A program made the translations under genes and the position numbers. From Vibrio penaeicida (GTDB taxonomy: Bacteria > Pseudomonadota > Gammaproteobacteria > Enterobacterales > Vibrionaceae): 64,000 nucleotides of DNA. The stretch spans positions 62,001-126,000 of the forward strand of contig NZ_BFAQ01000029.1 in NCBI RefSeq assembly GCF_002933855.1. Reading direction: 5' to 3'. The notes beneath the pieces are model-generated. The model saw nothing but the letters and a program-made list of their open reading frames with translations. It was not told the DNA's origin and ran no database searches. This document shows, piece by piece, positions 1 through 7,867 of the stretch (within the stretch, counting starts at the first letter, position 1; each line of letters opens with the position of its first letter).

Positions 1-351
1 TCCAACTAACCCTTCAGATAAAATCGTGACAAAATCCTCTGGGCTGATTTGCTTTTTATCCTCGGCTTCTATCCCCATAGAGACAAAAATACTGCCATAA
101 ATCGGTCCCATCGAACCGCCAATCGATCCCATTAGAATATTAGCGAGAACCTGAAAGGACTGACCGAGGTTAACCTCGTTGAGCTTTTCCAGATCAGATT
201 TACACATGGCAAACCCTTTCGCCATATTGATCCCATGATCGCCATCGCCGATAAGACCATCTATCTCACTGAGATAGACCTTGTTTTCAACAATCACATC
301 GCAAATTTCGATCATGATGTCCTTACCATCTGCAGCATTTAAGTGTGGCAT
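1..351 (-). CDS. dhaL: DhaL-type ADP-binding subunit of a dihydroxyacetone/erythrulose kinase (partial, runs off left edge)
   Basis: The 117 residues present begin MPHLNAADGK and contain the DhaL nucleotide-site motif GLIGDGDHGINMAKG, whose Asp/His residues bind Mg-ADP in the family. A further MGSIGGSMGPIYG stretch also fits DhaL. The usual length is about 210 residues, so roughly the C-terminal half lies outside the window. The start ATG is 3 bp after the dhaK stop and has a GGAGGGG ribosome site overlapping the end of dhaK, which indicates translational coupling. DhaL supplies the ADP/ATP half of a two-subunit kinase whose ketose is held by DhaK. Whether the phosphate donor is ATP or a PTS DhaM protein cannot be seen here. 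With RpiB and polyol dehydrogenases nearby, an erythrulose kinase is more likely than a dihydroxyacetone kinase. Confidence 0.88.
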   Translation of the reverse strand, partial: MPHLNAADGKDIMIEICDVIVENKVYLSEIDGLIGDGDHGINMAKGFAMCKSDLEKLNEVNLGQSFQVLANILMGSIGGSMGPIYGSIFVSMGIEAEDKKQISPEDFVTILSEGLVG

Positions 352-354
352 GGT

Positions 355-1368
355 TTACCCCTCCTGATGAAAGCCGATGGAATGCGCGGGTGTGTCAATT
401 AGAGGCTTTAACCTATCGTCTGCTTTCATAATTGTCAGCGTCGCACCGTGCATTTCCAAAGAGGTAAAATAGTCACCAACATATTGGCGATGAATACGGA
501 TGCTCAGCTGTTCAAGCAGGGATGCTACTTCATGATACAAAATGTGAAGTTCGTTATTCGGAGTTGCTCCTAAGCCAGAAATCAAAACCACCACATCGTC
601 ACCAGCAGAGAAGGGCAGATCATTAATAACAGCGTCGGTCATGATTTTCGCCATGTCTGCCGCGGAGACTAAATCGCTCACGTCGATTCCTGGCTCACCG
701 TGGTGCCCGATTCCGACCTCCATTTTCCCCGGCTCAATATGGAAATTGGGTTTTCCAACGGCAGGAATAACGCAAGGCGATAACCCAATACCAATGCTGC
801 GAGTATTGTCGATGGCGTGCTGTGCCAGTTCAATAACTGTATCTAAATCGTCGCCTCGAGCTGCCGCTGCGCCGCCTACTTTCCACATAAGAATTTCGCC
901 AGCAACACCGCGTCGCTTTTCTAAATCACTTGGAGGAGCGGAAGGAACATCGTCATTTGCTACGACAGTTTTAATGGTAATGCCTTGCTTATCAGCCATT
1001 TTACAGGCCATTTTGACGTTCATGTTATCGCCAGCATAATTACCATATAAACATGCGACTCCTTTACCAGAATCTGCGGCTTTGGCGGCATCTAAAAAGC
1101 TGATCGCAGTCGGAGAAGAAAAAATTTCACCTATGGCTACAGCATTCAATAAATTTTGCCCTACATACCCTAAAAAAGCGGGTTCGTGACCAGAACCACC
1201 CCCCGTAATCACACCTACTTTTTCTGTATGTTGTTGGCTACTTTTAACTACTCTTGGGTTGTCGGTAGCGGTGATATAGTGCGGATAAGCAGAGAGGTAC
1301 CCCTTTAGAGAGTCTTCGACGACTTGATCGGGGTCATTGATGATTCTTTGCATCATAGCAGGTTCCAT
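355..1368 (-). CDS. dhaK: DhaK-type ketose-binding kinase subunit, probably erythrulose kinase
   Basis: This 337-residue protein is full length for DhaK (about 330-356). Family marks are GGGSGHEP near residue 57 and the GHHGEPG motif near residue 218, whose second His forms the covalent hemiaminal with the ketose substrate. In DhaK proteins this subunit binds the ketose while DhaL supplies the nucleotide. Related DhaKL kinases act on D- or L-erythrulose in C4 polyol pathways, which fits the neighbouring RpiB isomerase and threitol/erythritol-type dehydrogenases; that substrate is inferred. The start is uncertain: the outermost ATG abuts its AAGG site, while ATGs four and five codons on match the usual MKKLIND-like N-terminus better. 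The gene lies 73 bp after rpiB and 3 bp before dhaL, so the three probably form one operon. Confidence 0.9.
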   Translation of the reverse strand: MEPAMMQRIINDPDQVVEDSLKGYLSAYPHYITATDNPRVVKSSQQHTEKVGVITGGGSGHEPAFLGYVGQNLLNAVAIGEIFSSPTAISFLDAAKAADSGKGVACLYGNYAGDNMNVKMACKMADKQGITIKTVVANDDVPSAPPSDLEKRRGVAGEILMWKVGGAAAARGDDLDTVIELAQHAIDNTRSIGIGLSPCVIPAVGKPNFHIEPGKMEVGIGHHGEPGIDVSDLVSAADMAKIMTDAVINDLPFSAGDDVVVLISGLGATPNNELHILYHEVASLLEQLSIRIHRQYVGDYFTSLEMHGATLTIMKADDRLKPLIDTPAHSIGFHQEG

Positions 1369-1394
1369 CCTTCTATTTTTAATATAGGGTCAGC

Positions 1395-1427
1395 TAACGT
1401 TACTTCAATTGAGAATAAATAACGTTA
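1395..1427. repeat. Paired 8-bp palindromes between rpiB and dhaK
   Basis: The palindrome TAACGTTA occurs at 1395-1402 and again at 1420-1427. The two copies can pair as an 8-bp stem, or each could be a protein site. Its place between two co-oriented genes suggests an mRNA hairpin tuning dhaK expression, but this is only an inference. Confidence 0.4.
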
Positions 1428-1441
1428 CATTAGGTTAAATT

Positions 1442-1906
1442 TTAGTCTTTCTTACTCGAAGCATTTTCATAAAATTGAATTCGTTCAACTTTTGGACCTG
1501 ATCGTCCTGCTTCAAACTCGGATTCAAGGAAAGCTTTGACAATCTCTTTAGCCAATTCAGACCCAACCACCCTTGCCCCCAATGTAAGAATTTGGGCGTT
1601 GTTGCTTTTCCTAGCGCGCTGAGCTGAATAGGTATCATGAGCCTGAGCCGCACGAATTCCAGTCACTTTATTAGCCGTAATGGCCATGCCAATTCCAGTA
1701 CCGCAAAGCAGTATCCCACGCTGGTGTTTGCCTGATTGAATGGATGTTGCCAGCTCAAAAGCAACGTCTGGATAACTGGTGTCGTCAACGCATAGATCAC
1801 CATAGTCTTCTACTTCAAAGCCTTGCTCTTTTAGAAATACCATGATGATGTTCTTCAATTCCGTTGCCGCATCATCACTTCCAATGGCGATTGAAAAATC
1901 GTCCAT
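1442..1906 (-). CDS. RpiB/LacAB-family sugar-phosphate isomerase (candidate D-erythrulose-4-phosphate isomerase)
   Basis: This 154-residue protein matches the RpiB family in length and in its ordered motifs: SIAIGSDDAA at the N-terminus, DYGDLCVDDTSYPDVA, and GILLCGTGIGMAITANK, which contains the catalytic Cys and phosphate-site glycines. RpiB enzymes interconvert aldose and ketose phosphates, classically ribulose 5-phosphate and ribose 5-phosphate. Homologues called EryI or DerI in C4 polyol pathways convert D-erythrulose 4-phosphate to D-erythrose 4-phosphate, and the DhaKL neighbours favour that role. The start ATG has a GAGGAGG ribosome site 4-5 bases upstream. It is the first gene of a minus-strand operon with dhaK and dhaL, divergent from an ABC importer operon. 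A bipartite operator lies 18-49 bp upstream of the start. Confidence 0.85.
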   Translation of the reverse strand: MDDFSIAIGSDDAATELKNIIMVFLKEQGFEVEDYGDLCVDDTSYPDVAFELATSIQSGKHQRGILLCGTGIGMAITANKVTGIRAAQAHDTYSAQRARKSNNAQILTLGARVVGSELAKEIVKAFLESEFEAGRSGPKVERIQFYENASSKKD

Positions 1907-1923
1907 CCTGCCTCCTCATGTAT

Positions 1924-1955
1924 GTCCATGTGATTTCTATATTGAACATATGAAC
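1924..1955 (-). promoter_or_regulatory. Bipartite operator upstream of rpiB-dhaKL
   Basis: On the minus strand the site reads GTTCATATG, 14 bases, CACATGGAC. This matches 15 of 18 positions of the two plus-strand operators in this locus, with identical spacing. A TATAGA element inside the spacer could be the -10. No CRP-like site lies at the position seen in the other two. The likely ligand is the SorC-family regulator encoded at 12782-13747, by inference from locus. Confidence 0.5.
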
Positions 1956-2134
1956 ACATTGATTTTCGTTTGTTATCCCTAGATTGTTGTAAAAATAGTC
2001 AACTGTCAAATGTGTAATTTCCTTTCTTTTACCTCTTATTTTTATTGTGACTTCGTATTTAATGTTTTAAAACAGTAATTTAAGTTATGTTGATTTTGAT
2101 GTTATTACAATTGAGACAAACCTTGTTAAAAATG

Positions 2135-2186
2135 TGTGATCTCAAGCAAGCATTGTTCAAATGTTGGTCGTATTATTCAAATGAAC
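2135..2186 (+). promoter_or_regulatory. Promoter with CRP-like half-site, -10 element and bipartite SorC-type operator
   Basis: A CRP-like TGTGATCT (weak right half) begins at 2135. The operator halves GTTCAAATG (2155-2163) and CAAATGAAC (2178-2186) are inverted with a 14-bp gap. TATTAT (2171-2176) between them is a good -10. The implied start near 2183 places the CRP centre at about -41, a class II arrangement. Essentially the same layout occurs before the 7184 gene. The rest of the 1907-2338 spacer is AT-rich and holds the 11-bp direct repeat TGCGTAAACAA at 2215 and 2228, and a further GAACGAATGTTC element at 2194. Confidence 0.55.
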
Positions 2187-2338
2187 GATAGGGGAACGAA
2201 TGTTCATGTTTGTGTGCGTAAACAATATGCGTAAACAAGCAGGCTTCTCACTTCTGACTATCCTATAAAACAAAGCCAAAATTATTTGGGCATTGCGCTC
2301 TTCAGGAAAGGCTTTGGCAGCGAATAAAAGGAATTAAT

Positions 2339-3343
2339 ATGAAACATGTGTTTAGGAAAACATCATTATTACTAGCGACAGCTGCTCTTACTCTTGGTGC
2401 GGGTACGGTTTCAGCTAAACCAGTCAGGATTGGTGCGGCAGTGTACGGCCTGCAGGCTGAATTTATGCAGTTGTGGAGTAATGCCGCCAAACAGCACCCT
2501 GCCGTAAAATCTGGAGATGCAGAAGTCACTGTGTTTGATGGTCGATATGACGCATTGGTGCAAGAAAACCAGTTTGACACCATGGTGACTCGCCAATTTG
2601 ATGCCATCGTTTTTGTTCCAATTGATGCCGTTGCCTGTGCCAGTGCTGTTGCCAAAGCGGCAGCAGCCAATATTCCAGTCGTAGGATCGAATACACGTTG
2701 TAACTCTGACCAACTTGCGTCGTTTGTTGGATCTGACGATGTGAAAGCCGGTGAAATGGTTGCTAACGCGGTATTGGAGAAAATTGGCTTCAAAGGCAAC
2801 GTTGTCGTTATTGAAGGCCCGATTGGGCAATCTGCTCAAATTGACCGTGCTCAAGGCATCAAGAATGTATTGGATAAGAATTCGAATGTGACGGTTTTAG
2901 AAAAGCGCACGGCAAACTGGTCTCGTGCTGAAGCACTTTCGTTAATGGAAAACTGGCTTACGGCTCACCGTGGGAAAATTGACGGTATCATTGCGCAAAA
3001 TGATGAAATGGCATTAGGCGCAATTGAAGCCATTAAAGCTGCTGGCTTAAAGGTGGAAGATTTCTCTATTGCTGGTGTCGATGGCATAACGGATGCGTTG
3101 AGAGCGGTTAAAGATGGCAGCATGGAATCGGTACTGCAAGATGCGCAAGCTCAGGCTCATGGTGCGATTGATGTAGCCATTCGCCAGGTGGTTGGAAACG
3201 ACTATCAACCGAAATCCCCTATTTGGGCTGCGTACAAATCGGGAATGCCTTGGGCTGACGGTATGAAAAAGCATTACAACGTGCCGTGGACGCCAGTCAC
3301 TCTAGATAACGTAGAGCAGTTACTCAGTAAACGCGGTAACTAA
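2339..3343 (+). CDS. Periplasmic sugar-binding protein of ABC importer A (RbsB-like, Peripla_BP_4)
   Basis: This 334-residue protein has a Sec signal peptide of about 26 residues (MKHVFRKT, a hydrophobic core, then a TVSA-K cleavage region). The mature protein shows the two-lobe type I periplasmic binding fold: VRIGAAVYG at the N-terminus, FDAIVFVPID, ANIPVVGSN, and GIIAQNDEMALGAIEAIKAAG in the C-terminal lobe. It should capture a small polyol or sugar and deliver it to the permease at 5785-6777, energised by the ATPase at 4259-5740. A strong hairpin follows the stop, consistent with the higher abundance usual for binding proteins. The ligand cannot be read from sequence; the surrounding enzymes suggest a tetritol or erythrulose. 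Confidence 0.88.
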   Translation: MKHVFRKTSLLLATAALTLGAGTVSAKPVRIGAAVYGLQAEFMQLWSNAAKQHPAVKSGDAEVTVFDGRYDALVQENQFDTMVTRQFDAIVFVPIDAVACASAVAKAAAANIPVVGSNTRCNSDQLASFVGSDDVKAGEMVANAVLEKIGFKGNVVVIEGPIGQSAQIDRAQGIKNVLDKNSNVTVLEKRTANWSRAEALSLMENWLTAHRGKIDGIIAQNDEMALGAIEAIKAAGLKVEDFSIAGVDGITDALRAVKDGSMESVLQDAQAQAHGAIDVAIRQVVGNDYQPKSPIWAAYKSGMPWADGMKKHYNVPWTPVTLDNVEQLLSKRGN

Positions 3344-3353
3344 CTCGATTCAA

Positions 3354-3386
3354 ATAGCGCCCAAAGCCAATGGTTTTGGGCGCTAT
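3354..3386 (+). terminator. Hairpin after the binding-protein gene (attenuator or partial terminator)
   Basis: ATAGCGCCCAAA and its exact complement TTTGGGCGCTAT form a 12-bp stem around a 9-base loop. There is no good T-run after it, so it probably works as an mRNA-stabilising or attenuating structure that keeps the binding protein more abundant than the downstream SDR, ATPase and permease. Confidence 0.6.
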
Positions 3387-3472
3387 AGCTATTTATCTAC
3401 CTAAAGTTATCTAAGTGTCTAAAGTTATTTATTTGCCTAGAGCTACGTATTGCCTAGAGCTATGTATTTATC
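3383..3472 (+). repeat. Imperfect 18-bp tandem repeat, five copies
   Basis: Units start with CTATAGCTA, CTAAAGTTA, CTAAAGTTA, CTAGAGCTA and CTAGAGCTA at 3383, 3401, 3419, 3437 and 3454, giving periods of 18, 18, 18 and 17. The first unit overlaps the descending arm of the hairpin before it. The last unit ends just before the ribosome site of the SDR gene. No function is evident. Confidence 0.75.
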
Positions 3473-3485
3473 AAAGGAGATTGGC

Positions 3486-4247
3486 ATGCAGCAATTACCG
3501 GATCACTCTTTTTCGTTAACTGGTAAAACAGCGATGGTTACCGGAGGTGCCGCCGGGATAGGTCACGCAATTTGTGAGGCTTTTTTAGCGAAAGGAGCCC
3601 ATGTCGTGCTGCTTGATGTTCACCCAGATGTCGATAAAGCGGCTAAGCAGCTCAGTGCCGACAGAGCACTGGGGCTTCAAGTTGATGTTACTAGCCGACA
3701 AAGTGTTCAAAGCGCAACGGATGAAGTGAAAAAGCGCTTTGGTCAGATCGATATTCTGGTGAACTGTGCCGGAATCGTTGCGTTAGACGATGCACTCGAA
3801 CTGTCTGATAAAGATTGGGACAACACCATGAACGTGAACCTGAAAGGGGTGTATCTCATGAGTCAAATAGTCGGGCGAGAAATGGTCGCCAATGGGGTGG
3901 GGCGAATCGTAAATATTGCGTCTCAAGCTGGCATGGTAGCGATAGATAAACACTTGGCATATTGCGCCAGTAAAGCGGGTGTGATTTCTCTTACTCAAGT
4001 ATTAGCGCTGGAATGGTCGCCATTGGGTGTCACGGTTAACGCCATTTCCCCTACCGTCGTTTTAACGGAATTAGGAAAGAAGGCGTGGTCAGGCGATGTC
4101 GCTGAAGAGATGAAAATGAAAATACCGACGCGTCGCTTTGCCGAGCCTCACGAAATCGCATCCGCCGCTATTTATTTAGCAAGTGATGAAGCGGCCATGA
4201 TAAGTGGTGCAAATCTAGTTATTGATGGTGGCTACACTATCCAGTAA
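3486..4247 (+). CDS. SDR-family polyol dehydrogenase, GolD/DthD-type (candidate D-threitol dehydrogenase)
   Basis: This 253-residue classical short-chain dehydrogenase has the cofactor motif TGGAAGIG near residue 20, NCAGI, the catalytic NIASQ serine region and the YCASK Tyr/Lys pair. The stretch NAISPTVVLTELGKKAW near the C-terminus resembles, from memory, NAD-dependent GolD/DthD dehydrogenases that oxidise galactitol or D-threitol. D-threitol oxidation would give D-erythrulose, the expected substrate of DhaKL here; that assignment is inferred. The ATG start was chosen because AAAGGAGA lies 5 bases upstream; a TTG 36 bases earlier lacks a site. It sits inside ABC operon A, and its stop TAA overlaps an upstream ATG of the next frame. 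Confidence 0.85.
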   Translation: MQQLPDHSFSLTGKTAMVTGGAAGIGHAICEAFLAKGAHVVLLDVHPDVDKAAKQLSADRALGLQVDVTSRQSVQSATDEVKKRFGQIDILVNCAGIVALDDALELSDKDWDNTMNVNLKGVYLMSQIVGREMVANGVGRIVNIASQAGMVAIDKHLAYCASKAGVISLTQVLALEWSPLGVTVNAISPTVVLTELGKKAWSGDVAEEMKMKIPTRRFAEPHEIASAAIYLASDEAAMISGANLVIDGGYTIQ

Positions 4248-4258
4248 TGGAGAATAGG

Positions 4259-5740
4259 ATGACGGAATATGTTCTACAAGCCACTGGAATTAAGAAAACC
4301 TTTTCTGGTGTCGTAGCTCTCAAACGAGGGGAGCTGAACCTTCGCAAAGGCACCATTCATGCGCTGTGCGGTGGCAATGGGGCGGGTAAATCAACTTTTC
4401 TGAACGTTTTAATGGGAATTTACGCGAGAGATGAAGGAGAGATCTTACTGAATAGCTTGCCAGTCAAATTCTCCAGCCCATCTCAAGCATTAAAAGCAGG
4501 AATCTCCTTTATCAGCCAAGAGTTAGAGCCAGTGCCAGATATGACGGTGGCAGAAAATATTTATCTAGGACGCGAGCCTAAAAAGCTAGGCGGCTTGGTC
4601 GTCAATAAAGATCTGATGGAAGTGGACACAAGCAAGCTGCTTCGAGATCTGAAATTCGATATATCTGCGAGTTCATTAATGCGCGAACTGAGTTTGTCGC
4701 AAATTCAGCTGGTGGAAATTGCCAAAGCAATATCGTACAACGCTCGAATTATCATTATGGATGAGCCGACGTCGGCAATTGGTGAGCAAGAAGTTGACGA
4801 TTTGTTTGAAACTATGCACCAACTTAAGGAGTCAGGTACCTCGATTATTTACGTGTCACACCGTATGAACGAGCTATTTCGCATTGCCGATGACTATTCC
4901 ATTTTCAGAGACGGTCAGTTCATTCAATCCGGCGCGATGAATGAGATCAACCATCACGAACTGATCAACTTGATTTTAGGTTCTGAGTTGGAAGAAGAAT
5001 ACGCCAAATTCAATCAACTGACGGATTCTCCCCTATTACATGTGCATCAACTGGAGCTCGAAGAGGCTTTTTCGTCCATCGATTTAACCCTTCATCAGGG
5101 GGAGATTTTAGGCGTTTTCGGGTTGATGGGAGCAGGAAGAAGCGAGTTTCTGGAAACGTTATTTGGTATTCGAGAGCCCAGCCAAGGAGAGATCGAATTG
5201 AGTGGCGAGCGTTATCAGCCTCAATCACCCAAACAGGCCATGGACAAAGGCTTGGCTTTGGTTACAGAAGACAGAAAAGGCAGCGGGCTTTTTTTGGAAG
5301 CCAGCGTGCTGAAAAACATCTCATATGCGTCATTAAACCAGTTGTCTCACTGGGGATTAGTTAAGTTAAACCAAGAACAAACGGTATCGGATGACATGTT
5401 TGATCGCTTTTCGATAAAAGCAACGAAAGACATGGAAGTCAAAAGTTTAAGTGGCGGTAATCAGCAAAAAGTCGTGTTAGCGAAATGGATGGCAACCCAG
5501 CCGAAAGTGCTATTACTGGATGAACCCACTAGAGGTGTGGATGTAGGCGCTAAACGAGAGATATACCAATTTATGTCTCAATTCGCTCGTGAAGGCAAAG
5601 CCATTATTTTGGTGTCATCTGAAATTCCAGAAATATTGGGTATGAGCGATAGAGTCATCGTGTTTCGCAAAGGAAAAGTGACGGGAGAGCTCTCACGGGA
5701 AGAGCTGAGCCAAGAAGCGCTATCTAGACTGGCCTCTTAG
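4259..5740 (+). CDS. Sugar ABC importer A, tandem ATPase (RbsA/MglA-like)
   Basis: The 493-residue protein carries two fused nucleotide-binding domains, as is standard for carbohydrate importers of the CUT2 class. The first has Walker A GGNGAGKST, an LSLSQIQLVEIAKA signature, Walker B IIIMDEPTSA and H-loop YVSHRM. The second has the atypical GLMGAGRSE Walker A usual for these proteins, signature LSGGNQQK and Walker B VLLLDEPTRGVD. It powers transport through the following permease. The chosen ATG has GGAG six bases upstream. An ATG four codons earlier overlaps the SDR stop codon but lacks that spacing. The 44-bp gap to the permease gene contains its ribosome site. Confidence 0.92.
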   Translation: MTEYVLQATGIKKTFSGVVALKRGELNLRKGTIHALCGGNGAGKSTFLNVLMGIYARDEGEILLNSLPVKFSSPSQALKAGISFISQELEPVPDMTVAENIYLGREPKKLGGLVVNKDLMEVDTSKLLRDLKFDISASSLMRELSLSQIQLVEIAKAISYNARIIIMDEPTSAIGEQEVDDLFETMHQLKESGTSIIYVSHRMNELFRIADDYSIFRDGQFIQSGAMNEINHHELINLILGSELEEEYAKFNQLTDSPLLHVHQLELEEAFSSIDLTLHQGEILGVFGLMGAGRSEFLETLFGIREPSQGEIELSGERYQPQSPKQAMDKGLALVTEDRKGSGLFLEASVLKNISYASLNQLSHWGLVKLNQEQTVSDDMFDRFSIKATKDMEVKSLSGGNQQKVVLAKWMATQPKVLLLDEPTRGVDVGAKREIYQFMSQFAREGKAIILVSSEIPEILGMSDRVIVFRKGKVTGELSREELSQEALSRLAS

Positions 5741-5784
5741 AAGCCCCAAAATTGAAAGAAAGACGTAGTCGAAGGATTGAATTC

Positions 5785-6777
5785 ATGGGAACAGAACAGA
5801 ACACATCGGGAAATCAAAAAGTATCGGTGACCAATCAAAGTGCGAATTGGCGAGGGTGGGCATCAAAGTACGGCATTGTGCTGGCGTTTATCGCCATTTG
5901 CTTAATACTGTCGATCGCTAGCCCGTATTTTTTGACTGCTAATAACTTAATCAATGTACTCCGTCAGACATCCATTAACGGCATCTTAGCGTTAGGGGTG
6001 ACCTTTGTGATCTTGACGCGCGGAATTGATTTGTCGGTAGGATCTATGGTGGCTTTCACAGCCATGGTCGCAGCGAGTTTTGCGACAGGCTCAGGAAACA
6101 CTGCTATTTTAGCCCCTGTAATTTTTGGTATGGGGGCGGGGTTGGCACTGGGGGCAGCAAATGGTTTTGTGATCGCTCGTTTTGCTGTCCCGCCTTTTGT
6201 CATGACTCTCGGTATGCTGAGTATGGCGCGTGGGCTAACACTTATTTACAGCGACGGTATGCCCATTTCCAATTTAAATCCTAGCTACAAATTCATTGGT
6301 CAAGGTTTGGTTATGGGCGTTCCCATGCCTGTCATTTTGTTTCTAACGGTATTTGCAATCAGCTGGTTTGTACTTCGTTACACCACCTATGGGCGTTATG
6401 TGTACGCTGTAGGCGGCAATCCGAAGGCAGCCAGAACTTCTGGTATCAATGTTAAATGGATTACGTTTAGCGTGTATGGAATCGCTGGCTTACTCAGTGG
6501 GTTAGCGGGGTTGGTTTTGTCTGCTCGAACTTCTGCCGCGTTGCCACAAGCCGGTGTCGCTTATGAATTAGATGCGATTGCAGCGGTGGTTATTGGTGGA
6601 ACAAGTTTAGCAGGTGGGGTTGGCAGTGTTGTAGGGACACTGTTTGGCGCTTTGATTATTGGGGTATTAAATAATGGTCTCGATCTTCTTGGCGTCTCTT
6701 CTTTTTACCAGCAAGTCGTGAAAGGCGCGATCATCGTGTTAGCTGTGATGATGGATCGTTCACGGTTGAAAGAGTAA
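5785..6777 (+). CDS. Sugar ABC importer A, permease (RbsC-like)
   Basis: This 330-residue polytopic membrane protein belongs to the branched-chain/ribose permease family (BPD_transp_2). It has a hydrophobic N-terminal segment, the diagnostic RGIDLSVGSM motif, RFAVPPFVMTLGM, and the conserved VVIGGTSLAGGVGSV loop near the C-terminus that contacts the ATPase. A single permease gene implies a homodimer. The ATG was selected over an upstream TTG because a GAAGG site lies nine bases before it. It is the last gene of this ABC operon; the following 400 bases hold no convincing gene and lead to the promoter of importer B. Confidence 0.92.
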   Translation: MGTEQNTSGNQKVSVTNQSANWRGWASKYGIVLAFIAICLILSIASPYFLTANNLINVLRQTSINGILALGVTFVILTRGIDLSVGSMVAFTAMVAASFATGSGNTAILAPVIFGMGAGLALGAANGFVIARFAVPPFVMTLGMLSMARGLTLIYSDGMPISNLNPSYKFIGQGLVMGVPMPVILFLTVFAISWFVLRYTTYGRYVYAVGGNPKAARTSGINVKWITFSVYGIAGLLSGLAGLVLSARTSAALPQAGVAYELDAIAAVVIGGTSLAGGVGSVVGTLFGALIIGVLNNGLDLLGVSSFYQQVVKGAIIVLAVMMDRSRLKE

Positions 6778-7105
6778 TGCGTAAACCAAAATACGCAGCC
6801 CAAGCAACTAAAGTTATTTGGGTATAACGAGGCAGATTCAAATAGCATGAATAGAACGTGTGTTCTTTATTGTGTTCATTTGTTTTTGTTTTGTATCAAA
6901 TGGTGGCAATTTGTCACCTTTTTTATGCGCTTGTAATACGGTTTTTCTTAAATCGACTCTTCCATTCATTCCATTCCCTTTATTTTCCCAAGAATTTGAT
7001 TTTATAGATCGAGGTTTTTGTAGTTTTAAATTATTGTTATAAAACATTAAGTTAAATTTGTGTTAATATTTTGTTTTAAATTTGATACATGATAGCGGTT
7101 ATATC
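6778..7105. other. Non-coding spacer between the two importers
   Basis: An inverted repeat GCGTA/TACGC follows the permease stop, and a CCCAA/TTGGG pair follows that. Neither has a T-run. The rest is very AT-rich. Short open frames here have no credible ribosome site or recognisable protein. I see no RNA gene. Confidence 0.5.
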
Positions 7106-7156
7106 GTGATCTTTGTCACTAAATGTTCAAATGTTTTTAGTAGTATACAAATGAAC
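7105..7156 (+). promoter_or_regulatory. Promoter with CRP site, -10 element and bipartite SorC-type operator
   Basis: GTGA-TCTTTG-TCAC (7106-7119) is a full CRP core palindrome. Nineteen bases from its start begins GTTCAAATG (7125-7133), then a 14-base gap holding TAGTAT as -10, then CAAATGAAC (7148-7156). All spacings equal those upstream of the 2339 gene. The implied start near 7153 puts the CRP centre at about -41 (class II). The operator half overlapping the start suggests repression or activation by the locus SorC regulator. Confidence 0.62.
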
Positions 7157-7183
7157 AGTTTTTGAACGTTGTGGAAAGACAGA

Positions 7184-7867
7184 ATGACAAATAGCAGTTC
7201 ATTGATACCAGAAAGAAAAACACACGGGCTTTTCACGCACGGGCTTTTCGCAAGAAGGCTGTGGCTGTGGATTGTTTTTTTTGCTTTGGTTATCGCTGCG
7301 ATACTCGATACCACGTTTGTGGGAATTGGCTCGAAAGAGGATACGCGTCAACAAGCTTTTTCTGTAGAAGGCTACGCAGTGAAAGCATTCCCAAGCATTC
7401 AAAGTAGCGTTTTTTCACGAGCAATAGACGCTGCGGACTTGGCGGCCGCGATTACCCTGAATAAAAAAGAAGCCGCTAAAAAATACGGCGTTAAATCAAA
7501 AGGTGGCATCGGATCCGTTATTCCAGTGACATTTCAAGGGCTGGCAGACAAAGGCAAATCAGGCATTTGGACGGTTAACGTTGAGGGCATGCCTGCAAAT
7601 ATTCGATTACGAGTTCAAACTGGGCCGGCAATCAACGGCACCGATTTAAGGGATGCGACGGGTTCGATTGAGTTCAACCAGTTTAAAAATCAAATCGAAT
7701 ACCAAAATGTAGGTGCGGCTTTAAATAACGAAATGAAAAAACAAGTGCTAGCCTCGATAGACGCCAAAAGCCTTGAGGGCAAAAAAGTTGCCGTCGTTGG
7801 GGTATTTAAGCTTATTAATGCCAAAAATTGGTTGGTGACTCCGGTTCAGTTTGAGGTTCTGCCATGA
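7184..7867 (+). CDS. DUF2291-family membrane-anchored protein of ABC importer B
   Basis: This 227-residue protein has one N-terminal membrane segment (LWLWIVFFALVIAAI) after a basic stretch, then a periplasmic domain with the motifs FSVEGYAVKAFP, IPVTFQG, and EFNQFKNQIEYQNVGAALNNE. These features match my recollection of the DUF2291 family, which is found almost only beside RbsABC-type importers; its role is unknown, perhaps aiding the binding protein or permease. The C-terminal stop overlaps the start of the next gene by 4 bp (ATGA), so the two are coupled. An in-frame 15-bp tandem duplication encodes THGLFTHGLF near the N-terminus. The ATG is preferred over a TTG five codons upstream because GGAAAGA lies before it. 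Confidence 0.8.
   Translation: MTNSSSLIPERKTHGLFTHGLFARRLWLWIVFFALVIAAILDTTFVGIGSKEDTRQQAFSVEGYAVKAFPSIQSSVFSRAIDAADLAAAITLNKKEAAKKYGVKSKGGIGSVIPVTFQGLADKGKSGIWTVNVEGMPANIRLRVQTGPAINGTDLRDATGSIEFNQFKNQIEYQNVGAALNNEMKKQVLASIDAKSLEGKKVAVVGVFKLINAKNWLVTPVQFEVLP

Noticed and set aside
641..1039. Opposite-strand open frames inside dhaK, the ABC ATPases, permeases, radA and others
   Set aside because: They mirror the codon pattern of the real gene, lack ribosome sites and give low-complexity proteins.
2194..2208. A fourth operator copy (GAACGAATGTTC) before the 2339 gene
   Set aside because: Half-sites have the opposite orientation and a 4-bp gap, unlike the N14 layout of the three accepted sites.
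6860..7042. A 60-residue hydrophobic open frame in the spacer between importers
   Set aside because: It lies in AT-rich sequence, has no ribosome site and its composition is that of translated T-rich DNA; an opposite-strand frame overlaps it equally.
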